The notes: a model not told the origin generated them from the sequence alone. Shown: positions 9,857 to 18,287, counted from the first letter of the stretch. The stretch: DNA of 64,000 nt from JANWHQ01 sp963775275 (GCA_963775275.1 CAVZII010000005.1:1612001-1676000), one strand, 5' to 3'. A program made the numbers and translations.

Positions 9857-10738
9857 TCAGCGCAGATCCACGCCGAAGGTGCGCGCCGCCCGCCAGGGCT
9901 GGGTCATCGGGGCGCCCTCGCGCCGGATGCGCCCCTTGCGCGGATCGCCTTCCAGCTCCGGTTCGCGCAGCAGCCTCCCGCGTCCGGCGAACCTCGCCTG
10001 CAGCTCCGCGCGGGTGTGGACCGAGAAGGTCCGGTAGAGCTGGGTCACGTATTTGTGGAAGGTGCGTGGCGAGACGCCCATGGCCGTCGCGGCCGCCGGC
10101 TCGCTGGCCCCCTCCAGCAGGAGCCGCAGGGCCTCCTGCATGCGAAGGGTGAGGCCGAGCACCGGATCGGTGGAGTCCGGGAGTCGTCCGCCCACCAGCG
10201 GCGCGAGCTCCAGGGCCAGGACCCGCATCAGGCGCCGGTCCCGGGCGGAGAACGGCGGGTCGTCGATGCGGCGCAGACAGGTCAGAATGTTCCAGCGCCG
10301 CCCCGTTCCATCCCCGATCTGAGAGATGGCGATCAGCTGGTCCAGCAGTCCGCTCGGGACCATGTGCCGCCGCACCACTTCGGCCCGCCGATAGGCTTCC
10401 AGGTCCATCATCTGGCCGATCGAGGCGACGACGAAAGGCCCGCGCCGGCGGAACAGCAGGGCGCGCGCCGGATCACTCCGGTTCGCCCCGGTGATCTCAT
10501 AGGCGATGAAGTGGGCATGCTGGGCTTCGGTCTCCCACCCGAGGTCGAGCGCATGCAGGATCCTCGCCTGGTCGGGGTCCCACACGTCCAGGAACTCGCC
10601 GGCGATGGCGACCTGGGCGGCGAAGAGGCCGCGGGCGCCCTCCGCAAGGACGCGCCGCCAGCCGTCCGGGTGCGCGCCCGCCTGCAGGCAGGCGTCGATC
10701 AAGCGATAGACCTTCCTGAGCTCCCAGAGCCTGAGCAT
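9857..10738 (-). CDS. LuxR-type helix-turn-helix regulator with unassigned N-terminal sensor region
   Basis: A protein of about 293 residues. The C-terminal 65 residues form a LuxR-type DNA-binding domain (MQEALRLLLEGAS, MGVSPRTFHKYVTQLYRT, AELQARF). The first 200 residues resemble a GAF-like sensor region but contain no motif I can name. There is no receiver domain, so it is not a classical response regulator. An ATG at 10738 touches GGAG directly; an upstream TTG at 10750 preceded by GAGGGGG may be the true start. It is divergent from the barrel/lipoprotein genes at 10860, which it may control. Confidence 0.75.
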   Translation of the reverse strand: MLRLWELRKVYRLIDACLQAGAHPDGWRRVLAEGARGLFAAQVAIAGEFLDVWDPDQARILHALDLGWETEAQHAHFIAYEITGANRSDPARALLFRRRGPFVVASIGQMMDLEAYRRAEVVRRHMVPSGLLDQLIAISQIGDGTGRRWNILTCLRRIDDPPFSARDRRLMRVLALELAPLVGGRLPDSTDPVLGLTLRMQEALRLLLEGASEPAAATAMGVSPRTFHKYVTQLYRTFSVHTRAELQARFAGRGRLLREPELEGDPRKGRIRREGAPMTQPWRAARTFGVDLR

Positions 10739-10859
10739 CTCCTGTCCCAACCCCCTCGTGCGGGGGCCAGATTTTTCCCTCTTATCCGACCATACAGCGC
10801 GCCAACCTCGGCCATTAACCTGTCTTGGCCACGGACAAGCAACTGCACGAGGGGGCGGC

Positions 10860-11912
10860 ATGCCGGTCAGGACTTGGCCGACAACGGGCGCACGCGCGCT
10901 CGCATGCGGGATCGCGGGGGCGGTCGCGAGCCTGGGGCTCGCTGCGCCGGCCCTGGCCGAATACGAGGCGCCGAGCCCGCCGCCGCAGGATGTCTCCAAC
11001 GCCTTCAACCTGCGCCCATGGACGCTGCTGGTGAGCGTCGACGCGGGCTACGACGACAACGTCAACTTCGTGTCGGATGGCGATCCGGACTTCATGGGCG
11101 AGCGCGCGAGCCCGGTGCTCGGCGTCAGCCTGGACTTCTCCGACCGGCTGGTGGACCGCGGCGGGTTCACCGCGGGCGTGGTGGCCCACCTGGACCACTC
11201 CTTCCACACCGCAAGGCAGGATCCCGAGATCCCCGACGTCAACGACGACGCCACACGCTACGACCTCACCATCGTCAACCCGGGTCTCTACGCCGAGCAG
11301 CGCTTCCTGGTGAACGGGACGCCGGCGCGATTCCGGGCCAGCTACAGCTATCGCTATGAAGCCGCTGATATCGACGCGATCGGGCTGAACGCCCACACCG
11401 TGGCCGCCTCGCTCGTATTGCAGCCGCGCCGGGATGTCGCCTTCGGATTGAACGGGGGCGTCGCGATCCTGGACTCCACGGCGACGATCACGCCCGCCGA
11501 TCTGAACAGCCGCGACGCGGTCTACCTCTTCGCCAAGGCGAGTGCGACCAAGTGGTGGCAGGGCAAGTCGCGCGCCCTCACCGCATGGGTCCGGCTCGCC
11601 CGCAACGACGCCGAGGGCCGCAACTTCTTCTACACCGGCGCGGCCGTCGGGGCGGACTTCGACGCCCAGATCGAGGGGCCGGTCTGGGCAGGCCTCGGCC
11701 TGTCCTACGACTGGCGCGACTACAAGGGATTCGCCCCTCCACCCACGCGCGACTGGCAGACGGTCTTCGGGCTCGCCGCGCATCTGACGTGGGCGATCGA
11801 CGACCGCTGGACCGCCCAGGCCAACTTCAATCACGCCGACTACGACGCCAACGACCAGCTCTATCAGGGGAGCAGGAACGTGGGCGCCGTCAGGCTGTCG
11901 TACCGGTATTGA
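10860..11912 (+). CDS. Outer-membrane beta-barrel protein, function unknown
   Basis: A 350-residue protein with a signal peptide ending in APALA (about residue 33). A long series of alternating amphipathic strands then ends in the aromatic C-terminus V-R-L-S-Y-R-Y, as expected for a BAM substrate. Asp/Asn-rich loops occur (YDDNVNFVSDGDPD). The ATG at 10860 follows GAGGGGGCGGC. Two secreted lipoproteins follow within 3 bases each, so a three-gene operon is likely. It resembles C-terminal barrel domains of surface-lipoprotein handling proteins, but I cannot place it in a named family. Confidence 0.75.
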   Translation: MPVRTWPTTGARALACGIAGAVASLGLAAPALAEYEAPSPPPQDVSNAFNLRPWTLLVSVDAGYDDNVNFVSDGDPDFMGERASPVLGVSLDFSDRLVDRGGFTAGVVAHLDHSFHTARQDPEIPDVNDDATRYDLTIVNPGLYAEQRFLVNGTPARFRASYSYRYEAADIDAIGLNAHTVAASLVLQPRRDVAFGLNGGVAILDSTATITPADLNSRDAVYLFAKASATKWWQGKSRALTAWVRLARNDAEGRNFFYTGAAVGADFDAQIEGPVWAGLGLSYDWRDYKGFAPPPTRDWQTVFGLAAHLTWAIDDRWTAQANFNHADYDANDQLYQGSRNVGAVRLSYRY

Positions 11913-11914
11913 CC

Positions 11915-12445
11915 ATGACCGCTCCACGCGCCCGCGCCCTTGGCGTGCTCTCCGTCCTTACCGTCCTGGGCGCCGCGCTTGCCGGCTGCTCCGGGCTCCA
12001 CATCGGCGGCGTCGCCGTGACCGGCGGCGTCGGCGATACGGCCGAGACCCACACGCCAGCGGCTCCTCCTGCGCCACCCAATCGCGACCGCGAGGACCGC
12101 GCCCAGGTGCTTGGCGGAGTCGATCGCGCGCTCGATGTCCTGCTTCACGACTGCCGTCCTGGTTCGCTGGCGCAGGGGGGAAAGCCCCTGGCGATGGCCG
12201 AAGAGCTCGGCCGCACCCGTGACCGTGTCAAATCGGGGGAGATGAGCCTCAATGACGCCTATCCCTACGCCCAGGCGCTCCTTTCCCAGGCCTACCTCGT
12301 GGCCGTGAACTGCGGCGCCATGAACCCCGCCGTCCCTGGTCAGCGGGATTGGGTGGAGGCCTTCTGGGCGATCGACTCCGGCGACAACGGCCCGGGCGGT
12401 GAGGGCGGCGGCGGGGGCGACTATGTCGTCCCAGGAGTTGGCTGA
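11915..12445 (+). CDS. Predicted lipoprotein, function unknown
   Basis: A 176-residue protein. The signal peptide ends in the lipobox LAGC at residues 21-24. The mature part has a Pro-rich linker, then a helical segment with two Cys (LLHDCRPGS and VAVNCGAMN) that could form a disulfide, and a Gly-rich tail before VVPGVG. It begins 2 bases after the barrel gene and ends 3 bases before the next lipoprotein. I do not recognise the family; cotranscription with the barrel suggests a shared outer-membrane role. Confidence 0.65.
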   Translation: MTAPRARALGVLSVLTVLGAALAGCSGLHIGGVAVTGGVGDTAETHTPAAPPAPPNRDREDRAQVLGGVDRALDVLLHDCRPGSLAQGGKPLAMAEELGRTRDRVKSGEMSLNDAYPYAQALLSQAYLVAVNCGAMNPAVPGQRDWVEAFWAIDSGDNGPGGEGGGGGDYVVPGVG

Positions 12446-12448
12446 ACC

Positions 12449-13072
12449 ATGCGGCGAGCTCGCGCACGGCTCCTGGTCCTTGTCGGCGTGATGGCGTTCG
12501 CGGCCTGCGCCAAGCCCCGGACGGGCTCGACCGCTGCGGCCGCGCCGACGCCTGCGGCGCATCGGCAGACCACGCCGGACGCGCGCGCATCAGGGGTCTT
12601 CGTCAACCGCACGGCCCTGTCCCCGCAGGCCCTGGCCGCACTGACCGCCAAGTACGGGCCGGTTCCGCCGGGGCGCTACTGGTACAACTCCGCCTCCGGT
12701 CTGTGGGGCAAGGAAGGCGGACCGTTCTCCGGCAGGATCGCGCCGGGCCTGGCGCTGGGTGGGCCCATGCCGCCCGACATCTCCGGCGGCGGCACGGGGA
12801 CATTCATCAACGGCCGTGAGATCCATCCAGCGGAATACCAGGCGCTGCTGCGCGCGTTCGGCGTGGTCTATCCGGGCCGCTTCTGGTTGAGGCCGGATGG
12901 CTGGCTCGGACCGGAGGGCGGCGGGCCGCTGGTGAACCTGGCCGCAGCCGGCTCCGGCGGCTCAGGCTCGTCCTACAGCCGCCAGGGCGGCTCGGTGGGC
13001 TCGGACGCAAACGGCTGCAGCTATTTCAGCGGGACGGGAAGCAACTACGCCCAGACCTGGTCGAACTGCTAG
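12449..13072 (+). CDS. Predicted lipoprotein with two copies of an aromatic/Gly repeat
   Basis: A 207-residue protein with signal peptide and lipobox FAAC at residues 17-20. The mature part holds two related units: F-V-N-R-T-A-L ending PGRYWYNSASGLWGKEGGP, and F-I-N-G-R-E-I ending PGRFWLRPDGWLGPEGGGP. Each is about 45-55 residues long. The tail is Ser/Gly-rich with two Cys. The repeat pattern occurs in many unassigned secreted bacterial proteins; I know no function. The stop codon TAG lies inside the left end (CTAG) of the composite repeat at 13069, so the element may have set the present C-terminus. Confidence 0.65.
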   Translation: MRRARARLLVLVGVMAFAACAKPRTGSTAAAAPTPAAHRQTTPDARASGVFVNRTALSPQALAALTAKYGPVPPGRYWYNSASGLWGKEGGPFSGRIAPGLALGGPMPPDISGGGTGTFINGREIHPAEYQALLRAFGVVYPGRFWLRPDGWLGPEGGGPLVNLAAAGSGGSGSSYSRQGGSVGSDANGCSYFSGTGSNYAQTWSNC

Positions 13073-13234
13073 TGTCCCGATTCCGAAGTTCGCCAGCGCA
13101 TTTGCAAGGCGGATGCGAACTTCGGAATCGATAAGGACACTAGCAAATGTATGATTCTAGTGTGGTTTACGGATCAGAAGTTCGCAGCCGAGGGCGCCGC
13201 CATCATCATGCGAACTTCTGATCCACCACACTAG
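13069..13234 (+). repeat. Composite two-hairpin element, copy 1 (GAAGTTCGC subfamily)
   Basis: Hairpin A (13069-13143, 75 bp) has outer arms CTAGTGTCC/GGACACTAG and inner arms CGATTCCGAAGTTCGC/GCGAACTTCGGAATCG with a four-base bulge. A 13-base spacer follows. Hairpin B (13157-13234, 78 bp) has CTAGTGTGGT/ACCACACTAG and GGATCAGAAGTTCGC/GCGAACTTCTGATCC. The same architecture recurs at 47656 (same orientation) and at 55843, 21616 and 63509 (opposite orientation). It looks like a REPIN- or MITE-like non-autonomous element; no transposase is seen in the window. Confidence 0.92.
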
Positions 13235-13345
13235 AGCCCGCTCCACAAAAAGTGGAACCCGGTTTGCGGCGCGACCGCGCTCGAGCGTTTGAATCCAGAG
13301 CACGATTCAACGATCAGACAACTCCGTCTGACCGCATCGTGCTCT
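13235..13345 (+). repeat. Alphaproteobacterial palindromic repeat (GTGGAACCCGGT type), copy 1
   Basis: This directly abuts hairpin B of the composite element. It shares AGTGGAACCCGGTTTGCGGC, ACCGCGCTCGAGCGTTTGAA and a terminal hairpin (GAGCACGAT to ATCGTGCTC) with the copy at 47548. The GTGGAACCGGTTTTC-like word is familiar from intergenic palindromes of Rhizobiales and relatives. Here the terminal hairpin is imperfect, so this copy seems older. Confidence 0.8.
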
Positions 13346-13368
13346 ATCGCCGCGCCGGGCGCCCGTCG

Positions 13369-14211
13369 TCAGTTCACCGCCAACTCGGCGCCCTGAACCG
13401 ACTGCCAGGTCCGTTCCGACCGTGACCCCGCCGCCCGCAGATAGGCGATGTTGTTGGCGGCCATGTCCGGGGGCAGATCCTGACGCTCCAGGGCCTCGGC
13501 CTCATCGAACTTGCCCTGCAACCCGAGCACCAGGGCGAGGTCCTGGCGCTCCTTGAGGCCCGCGCCCGGCTGGACCGCGGCCTTGCGCAGCAGGGTCTCG
13601 GCGCGACCGGTGTCGCCCTTGGCCGCATAGTGCAGGCCGAGGTTGGTCAGCACCGCCGGATTGTCCGGCGACAGCTGCAGCGCCTGGGTCCAGGCCGCCT
13701 CCGCGTCGGCCTCGCGCGAGACCTGCTCATAGGCGACGCCGAGCAGGGACAGCACCTTCCAGTCCTTGGCGTCCCTGGCCTGGAGCTTGGTCAGCGGAGC
13801 AATGGCGTAGAAGCCCTGGCCGGCGGCGATGGCGTCCCGCGCCAGCTCGAACAGACCGCCCGTGTCGTCCGGATCGATCACCAGAACCCGCCGCGCGGCG
13901 ACGGCGGCTTCGTCGTTGCGGCCCAGCGCGCGAAGCGCTGCCGAAAGCTTGACGCCGGCCACGAGGTCGCGGCCGTCGATGTCCACCTCGTTGGCCCAGA
14001 AGGCCGCACGCGCCAGGGGGTCGAGCCGATCGGCCTCGGCCCGCTCCTCGGCGGTGGCCTTGCGCGGGGCCGCAGCGGCCTGGACCGCGGGCGCCGCCGC
14101 AGCGGGGCCCTTCTGCTGCGCGACCGGCCTGTCCTTGCCGGCCGCCGGCGCGGCGATCAGCGCGCAAAGGCCCATCGCGGTTGCGGCGAGGAGGAGGTTG
14201 CGGCAGTTCAT
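13369..14211 (-). CDS. Secreted tetratricopeptide-repeat protein
   Basis: A 280-residue protein with a signal peptide ending near APAAG. An Ala/Lys/Pro linker is followed by TPR helices (about residues 60-250), with typical pairs such as G-R-N-D-E-A-A-V-A-A-R-R-V-L and N-P-A-V-L-T-N-L-G-L-H-Y-A-A-K-G-D-T-G-R-A-E. The tail is AELAVN. The Met at 14211 is chosen because the signal peptide starts there. TadD in other Flp systems is also a TPR protein of the cell envelope, so a link to the pilus is possible but not shown. Confidence 0.8.
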   Translation of the reverse strand: MNCRNLLLAATAMGLCALIAAPAAGKDRPVAQQKGPAAAAPAVQAAAAPRKATAEERAEADRLDPLARAAFWANEVDIDGRDLVAGVKLSAALRALGRNDEAAVAARRVLVIDPDDTGGLFELARDAIAAGQGFYAIAPLTKLQARDAKDWKVLSLLGVAYEQVSREADAEAAWTQALQLSPDNPAVLTNLGLHYAAKGDTGRAETLLRKAAVQPGAGLKERQDLALVLGLQGKFDEAEALERQDLPPDMAANNIAYLRAAGSRSERTWQSVQGAELAVN

Positions 14212-14281
14212 TGGGCGAGCATCCGCCCAGCGCCTCAACGAAGCGTTAAGCTTGACAAAACCTTACCCCTAGGCCCGCCGT

Positions 14282-15673
14282 ATGACCGACGCCCTGTTCC
14301 ACTCGGACGCCCGCGACGCGATTGCGATCCACGCCGTCCGCAAGAGCGATCTCGACGCAGCCCTGGCGCGTCGCCGCCCGCGGGTGCGCGCCCAGGCCGG
14401 CACGCAGGGCTTCGAGGCGGGCCAGGGCCAGGTCCTGGCGGCGCTCGGGCCCGACGGGCGGGTCGAGCAGGTGCTGTTCGGTCTCGGCGATGAGGCGCAG
14501 CCCGATCCGATGGCCTTCCGCGCCCTGCCCGCGAAGCTTCCGGCCGGCGACTATCGCCTCGCCACGATCCCGCGCGGCCTGGCGCGGGCCCAGATCGCGA
14601 CCGCCTGGGGCCTTGGGGGCTATGCCTTCGACCGCTATCGGCCCAAGCCCGGCCGCGCGCGTCCGCGCCTGGCTGTGGCCAGCGAGGCGGATCTCGCCGA
14701 GGCGCGCCGCATCATCCACGCCGCCGCGCTCGCGCGCGACATGGTCAACGCGCCGGCCAACGACATGGGGCCGCTGCAGATCGAGACCATCGCCCGCGAG
14801 ATCGCCGAAGCCCATGGCGCCGCCCTGGCGGTGGCGACGGGCGATGAGCTGCACGACGCCGGCTATCCGGCGGTCCATGCGGTGGGCCGCGCGGCCGGCC
14901 ACGACCGCGCGCCGCGGATGATCGAGCTGAGCTGGGGTGATTCCGCCCATCCGCTCGTGGCCGTGGTGGGCAAGGGCGTGTGCTTCGATACCGGCGGCCT
15001 GGACCTCAAGCCGTCCTCGGGCATGCGCCTGATGAAGAAGGACATGGGCGGGGCGGCCCACGCTCTGGCGCTTGCGCGCCTCGTGATGGCGGCGGGCCTG
15101 CCCGTGCGCCTGGCGGTGCTCATCCCGGCGGTCGAGAACGCGGTCTCGGGCGAGGCCATGCGGCCCGGCGACGTCATCGCGACCCGCAAGGGACTGAGCG
15201 TCGAGGTGGGCAACACCGACGCCGAGGGGCGGCTGATCCTCGCCGACGCCCTGGCGCGCGCGGCGGAGCTCGATCCGCAGCTCACCTTCGACTTCGCCAC
15301 CCTGACCGGCGCCGCCCGCGCCGCGCTCGGGCCCCAGGTGGTTCCCCTCTACACGGCCGACGACGGCCTCGCCCGCGATCTCGCGGCCCAGGCGCTGGCC
15401 GTCTCCGATCCCATGTGGCGCATGCCGCTCTGGAAAGGCTACGTCGAGGCGGTCGAAGGCGACATCGCCGACCTGAGGAACGATCCGGAGGCCTGGGCCC
15501 AGGCCGGATCGATCACCGCCGCCCTGTTCCTGCAGCGCTTCGCGCCCGCGCACGGCTGGGCGCACTTCGACATCTTCGCCTGGAATCCGCGCTCGCGGCC
15601 GGGCTGGCCTGTCGGCGCCGAGCTGCAGGCGGTGCGCGCGGTCTATGCGCTGCTGACGCGCCGCTACGGATGA
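14282..15673 (+). CDS. Leucyl aminopeptidase family protein (M17)
   Basis: A 463-residue cytosolic metallo-aminopeptidase. The M17 signature NTDAEGRLILADAL lies near residue 308. Metal and active-site blocks GKGVCFDTGGLDLKPSSGM and K-K-D-M-G-G-A-A precede it. M17 enzymes bind two divalent metals and form hexamers. The N-terminal domain is diverged, as in the second M17 paralogue of alphaproteobacteria, so I do not give the pepA symbol. The stop overlaps the ATG of the NlpC/P60 gene (ATGA), implying coupling in peptide or peptidoglycan turnover. Confidence 0.92.
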   Translation: MTDALFHSDARDAIAIHAVRKSDLDAALARRRPRVRAQAGTQGFEAGQGQVLAALGPDGRVEQVLFGLGDEAQPDPMAFRALPAKLPAGDYRLATIPRGLARAQIATAWGLGGYAFDRYRPKPGRARPRLAVASEADLAEARRIIHAAALARDMVNAPANDMGPLQIETIAREIAEAHGAALAVATGDELHDAGYPAVHAVGRAAGHDRAPRMIELSWGDSAHPLVAVVGKGVCFDTGGLDLKPSSGMRLMKKDMGGAAHALALARLVMAAGLPVRLAVLIPAVENAVSGEAMRPGDVIATRKGLSVEVGNTDAEGRLILADALARAAELDPQLTFDFATLTGAARAALGPQVVPLYTADDGLARDLAAQALAVSDPMWRMPLWKGYVEAVEGDIADLRNDPEAWAQAGSITAALFLQRFAPAHGWAHFDIFAWNPRSRPGWPVGAELQAVRAVYALLTRRYG

Positions 15674-16512
15674 CCGGGTCCGATCCGCGCACTCTCCTGG
15701 CGCGGCCGGATCTCGCCGACGCCCGCCTGGAGGGGCTCGTGCGGGCGGCCCGCTACGCCGCCGTCGTCCCGATGCGCTGCCGCGCGCCAGTCGCCCCGGT
15801 GCGACGCGAGCCGGGCGGCGTCCAGGAGGACCAGTTGCTGTTCGGCGAGGGCTTCGACGTGCTCGATCGGACCGACGACTGGGCCTGGGGCCAGGCCCGG
15901 CGCGACGGCTATGTCGGCTTCGTGCGGACCCAGGCGCTCGCGCCCGCCGGCGAGCCCGAGACCCATCGGGTGTCGGCGCTCAGGACCATCGGCTTCGAGC
16001 GGCCGGACTGGAAGTCCGAGCCGGTCGGGCTCTTCTCGATGAACGCGCTGGCGAGGGTCGAGGCCCTCCAGGATGGGTTCGCCCTGGCCGGAAAGGCGGG
16101 CTGGCTCTGGCGGGCGCATCTGGCCCCCATGGGCGCCTTCGAGGACGACCCGGCGGCGGTCGCCGAGCGGTTCGTCGGCGCGCCCTACCTCTGGGGCGGA
16201 CGCGACAGCCTGGGCCTCGACTGCTCGGGCCTGGTGCAGCAAGCGCTCTACGCCTGCGGCCGCGCCTGTCCGCGCGACGCGGACCAGCAGCTCGCCGCCT
16301 TCGGGCGCGCCGCCGATCCCGCCGCGCTGGAGCGGGGCGACCTCGTCTTCTGGGCGGGCCACGTGGGAATGATGCTCGACGCCGCCCAGCTCATCCACGC
16401 CAACGCCGCCCACATGGCCGTGACGACCGAGCCCCTGGCGGACGTGGTCGCGCGCAAGTCCGGCGCCGAAGAGGACGGCGCCGGAGAGCCGATCGCGTTC
16501 AGGCGGCTCTAG
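15670..16512 (+). CDS. NlpC/P60-family cell-wall peptidase with SH3-like domain
   Basis: A 280-residue protein. The N-terminal part resembles a bacterial SH3 domain pair (R-E-P-G-G-V-Q-E-D-Q-L-L-F-G-E, about residues 45-125). The C-terminal NlpC/P60 domain has catalytic Cys in G-L-D-C-S-G-L-V-Q near residue 181, His in GHVGMM and a third polar residue in LIHANAAH. Such enzymes cut gamma-D-glutamyl bonds of peptidoglycan stems. No signal peptide is visible, so it may act on recycled muropeptides, which fits its coupling to the aminopeptidase. Confidence 0.9.
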   Translation: MTGSDPRTLLARPDLADARLEGLVRAARYAAVVPMRCRAPVAPVRREPGGVQEDQLLFGEGFDVLDRTDDWAWGQARRDGYVGFVRTQALAPAGEPETHRVSALRTIGFERPDWKSEPVGLFSMNALARVEALQDGFALAGKAGWLWRAHLAPMGAFEDDPAAVAERFVGAPYLWGGRDSLGLDCSGLVQQALYACGRACPRDADQQLAAFGRAADPAALERGDLVFWAGHVGMMLDAAQLIHANAAHMAVTTEPLADVVARKSGAEEDGAGEPIAFRRL

Positions 16513-16524
16513 CGGCTTCGGACG

Positions 16525-17157
16525 TCAGCTCTTGGCCGGCGCGCTCGATTCGGCCGGGGCGGAGGAGGCCGCAGGCGCACTCGATTCGGCCGGCGCGGCG
16601 GCTTTGGGCTTGGGCGGCGGGATCGGGGCGGGCGAATCGCTCTGCTGCCTCAGCCAGGCGATGAGGTTGATCCGGTCTTCCGGCTTCTTGAGGCCCACGA
16701 AGGTCATCTTCGTGCCCTGGATGTAGGCCTGCGGCGACTTCAGGAAATCGTAGAGGTGGTCATAGTCCCACGCTCCGATCTTGTTCCCGAAGTCGACCAT
16801 GCCGCTGGAGTAGGAGAAGCCGGGCTTGGACCCGGGCTTGCGGCCGATCACGCCCCAGTTGTTCGGTCCGGTGCCGTCGGGGCCGCCCTTGGTGAAGGTA
16901 TGGCAGGACGCGCACTTCTTGGATTGCTCCTCGCCCGCCTGGACGTTCGCGGCCGGCAAGGCCACGCCCCAGTCGGGCGGCAGGTCGGCGGCCGGTGCGC
17001 TCTCGCCCGAGCTCTCCTCGGCGACCTGGATGGCGTAGCCCGGCTTGGCCGGCGGGCTCGACGAGAACACGATGTCGCCCAGCTGCTGGAGGCCGAGCAC
17101 GAAAAGACCCGTCGCCAGGACGGCCCCGGCGATCTTGTTGAACCTCAGGTCGCTCAT
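16525..17157 (-). CDS. Membrane-anchored class I cytochrome c
   Basis: A 210-residue protein. An uncleaved N-terminal membrane anchor (residues 9-31) and a linker are followed by a cytochrome c fold with heme motif C-A-S-C-H at about residues 82-86. The distal Met is in G-T-K-M-T-F. The tail repeats PAESSAPA units. It resembles the membrane-bound cytochrome c (CycM type) that carries electrons from bc1 to cytochrome oxidase. The Met at 17157 gives the anchor. Confidence 0.9.
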   Translation of the reverse strand: MSDLRFNKIAGAVLATGLFVLGLQQLGDIVFSSSPPAKPGYAIQVAEESSGESAPAADLPPDWGVALPAANVQAGEEQSKKCASCHTFTKGGPDGTGPNNWGVIGRKPGSKPGFSYSSGMVDFGNKIGAWDYDHLYDFLKSPQAYIQGTKMTFVGLKKPEDRINLIAWLRQQSDSPAPIPPPKPKAAAPAESSAPAASSAPAESSAPAKS

Positions 17158-17292
17158 GAGTAGCGGCGCGCCCCTCTTCAGCCGAACAGGAAAGGGGCGA
17201 TCACGACGCAAGATCGTCCCGACTTGGGGAGCGTCTGTTGCATGGCGTCCACGCTTTCGCAACCCGGCGATGGGCCCGCGCGCAACTTGGCC

Positions 17293-18213
17293 TCATCCCT
17301 GGACCCAGGCCTTCATCAGCTGGTGGGCGATCGCGAACGGCGGAGGCACGCCCAGGCCCTCCAGCTCGTCGTTCAGCAGACGTCGCATCTCTTGGCGGCT
17401 GAACCAGCGCACCTCCTCCAGCTCGGTCTGGTCCGGCGTCGCATCCTGGTCCGCCACCTCGGCGATCAGGCCGATCATCAGGTTGGTGGGGAACGGCCAG
17501 GGCTGGCTAGAGTGGTAGCTGACGGAGACCACCGACAGCCCGGCCTCCTCCTTAACCTCGCGCGCGCACGCCAACTCGATTGATTCGCCCGGCTCCATGA
17601 ACCCGGCCAGGCACGAGAAGCGGCCCTTGGGCCAGGCGGCCTGGCGGCCGAGCAGGCAATGGTCCTGGAAGGTCGGCAGCATGATGGTCACCGGGTCGGT
17701 GCGCGGGAAGTGCTCGGCCTTGCAGGCCGGGCACACGCGCTTCCAGCCCGCCTCCGCCGGCTCGGACGGCTGGCCGCAGGCGGCGCAGAACCGGTGGCGC
17801 CGCTTCCACTCGAACAGGGCCTTGGCGGTGGCCGCCACGCCGGCGTCGCCGGGCGACATCTGGCCGCCTGCGAACCTCAGGTCCATGAACCTGCCGCGAC
17901 CCTCCAGCGGGCCGGCCGTCGGGTCGGCCTCGCCGACGAGGTCGGCCGCGAAGACGGCCCGCTCGCCGTCGACGCCCAGGAACAGCAGGTTCTCGTCCGC
18001 GCCGGCCAGCCGTATGCCGAGCTCGGGCTCGAGCTGGACCAGCTCCACCCCGCCCTCGCGCTCCCTGATCAGGGGCTGGCCGGTCCAAAGGACGACCAGC
18101 GATGTCGTGGGATCGTCGCGCCGGGCGTTCAGCCAGTCCTCGTCCAGCCGCAGGTCGCTGCGCCGATCTAGCGGGTTGCCGGCGAAGGTGTTGACGAAGA
18201 AGGTGAGGGCCAT
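17293..18213 (-). CDS. nudC: NAD(+) diphosphatase NudC
   Basis: A 306-residue Nudix hydrolase that cleaves NADH and removes NAD caps from RNA. It has an N-terminal NUDIX-like domain, a zinc ribbon (C-A-A-C near residue 145, C-P-A-C near 162) and the Nudix box G-F-M-E-P-G-E-S to REVKEEAG. The NudC signature SYHSSQPWPFPTNLM comes after the box. Length and order match the family. It is a single gene on the minus strand. Confidence 0.93.
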   Translation of the reverse strand: MALTFFVNTFAGNPLDRRSDLRLDEDWLNARRDDPTTSLVVLWTGQPLIREREGGVELVQLEPELGIRLAGADENLLFLGVDGERAVFAADLVGEADPTAGPLEGRGRFMDLRFAGGQMSPGDAGVAATAKALFEWKRRHRFCAACGQPSEPAEAGWKRVCPACKAEHFPRTDPVTIMLPTFQDHCLLGRQAAWPKGRFSCLAGFMEPGESIELACAREVKEEAGLSVVSVSYHSSQPWPFPTNLMIGLIAEVADQDATPDQTELEEVRWFSRQEMRRLLNDELEGLGVPPPFAIAHQLMKAWVQG

Positions 18214-18287
18214 GTCCCCTGTTTAGCGCGTCATGCCGCCGCCGCAATTGCGTGGGCCTGTGTCCGCGTCCAAGGTTCGGCCGCCCA

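Noticed and set aside
10016..11359. A 447-codon plus-strand frame across the LuxR-type gene
   Set aside because: It overlaps two genes with recognisable products and shows no domain itself.
12449..13368. Integrative element or phage attachment site around the repeats
   Set aside because: There are no integrase, transposase, tRNA gene or direct-repeat borders; the palindromic families explain the sequence.
14225..14281. TTGACA-like promoter word before the M17 peptidase
   Set aside because: CTTGACAAAACC is present, but no -10 word lies at proper spacing before the ATG; not strong enough to list.
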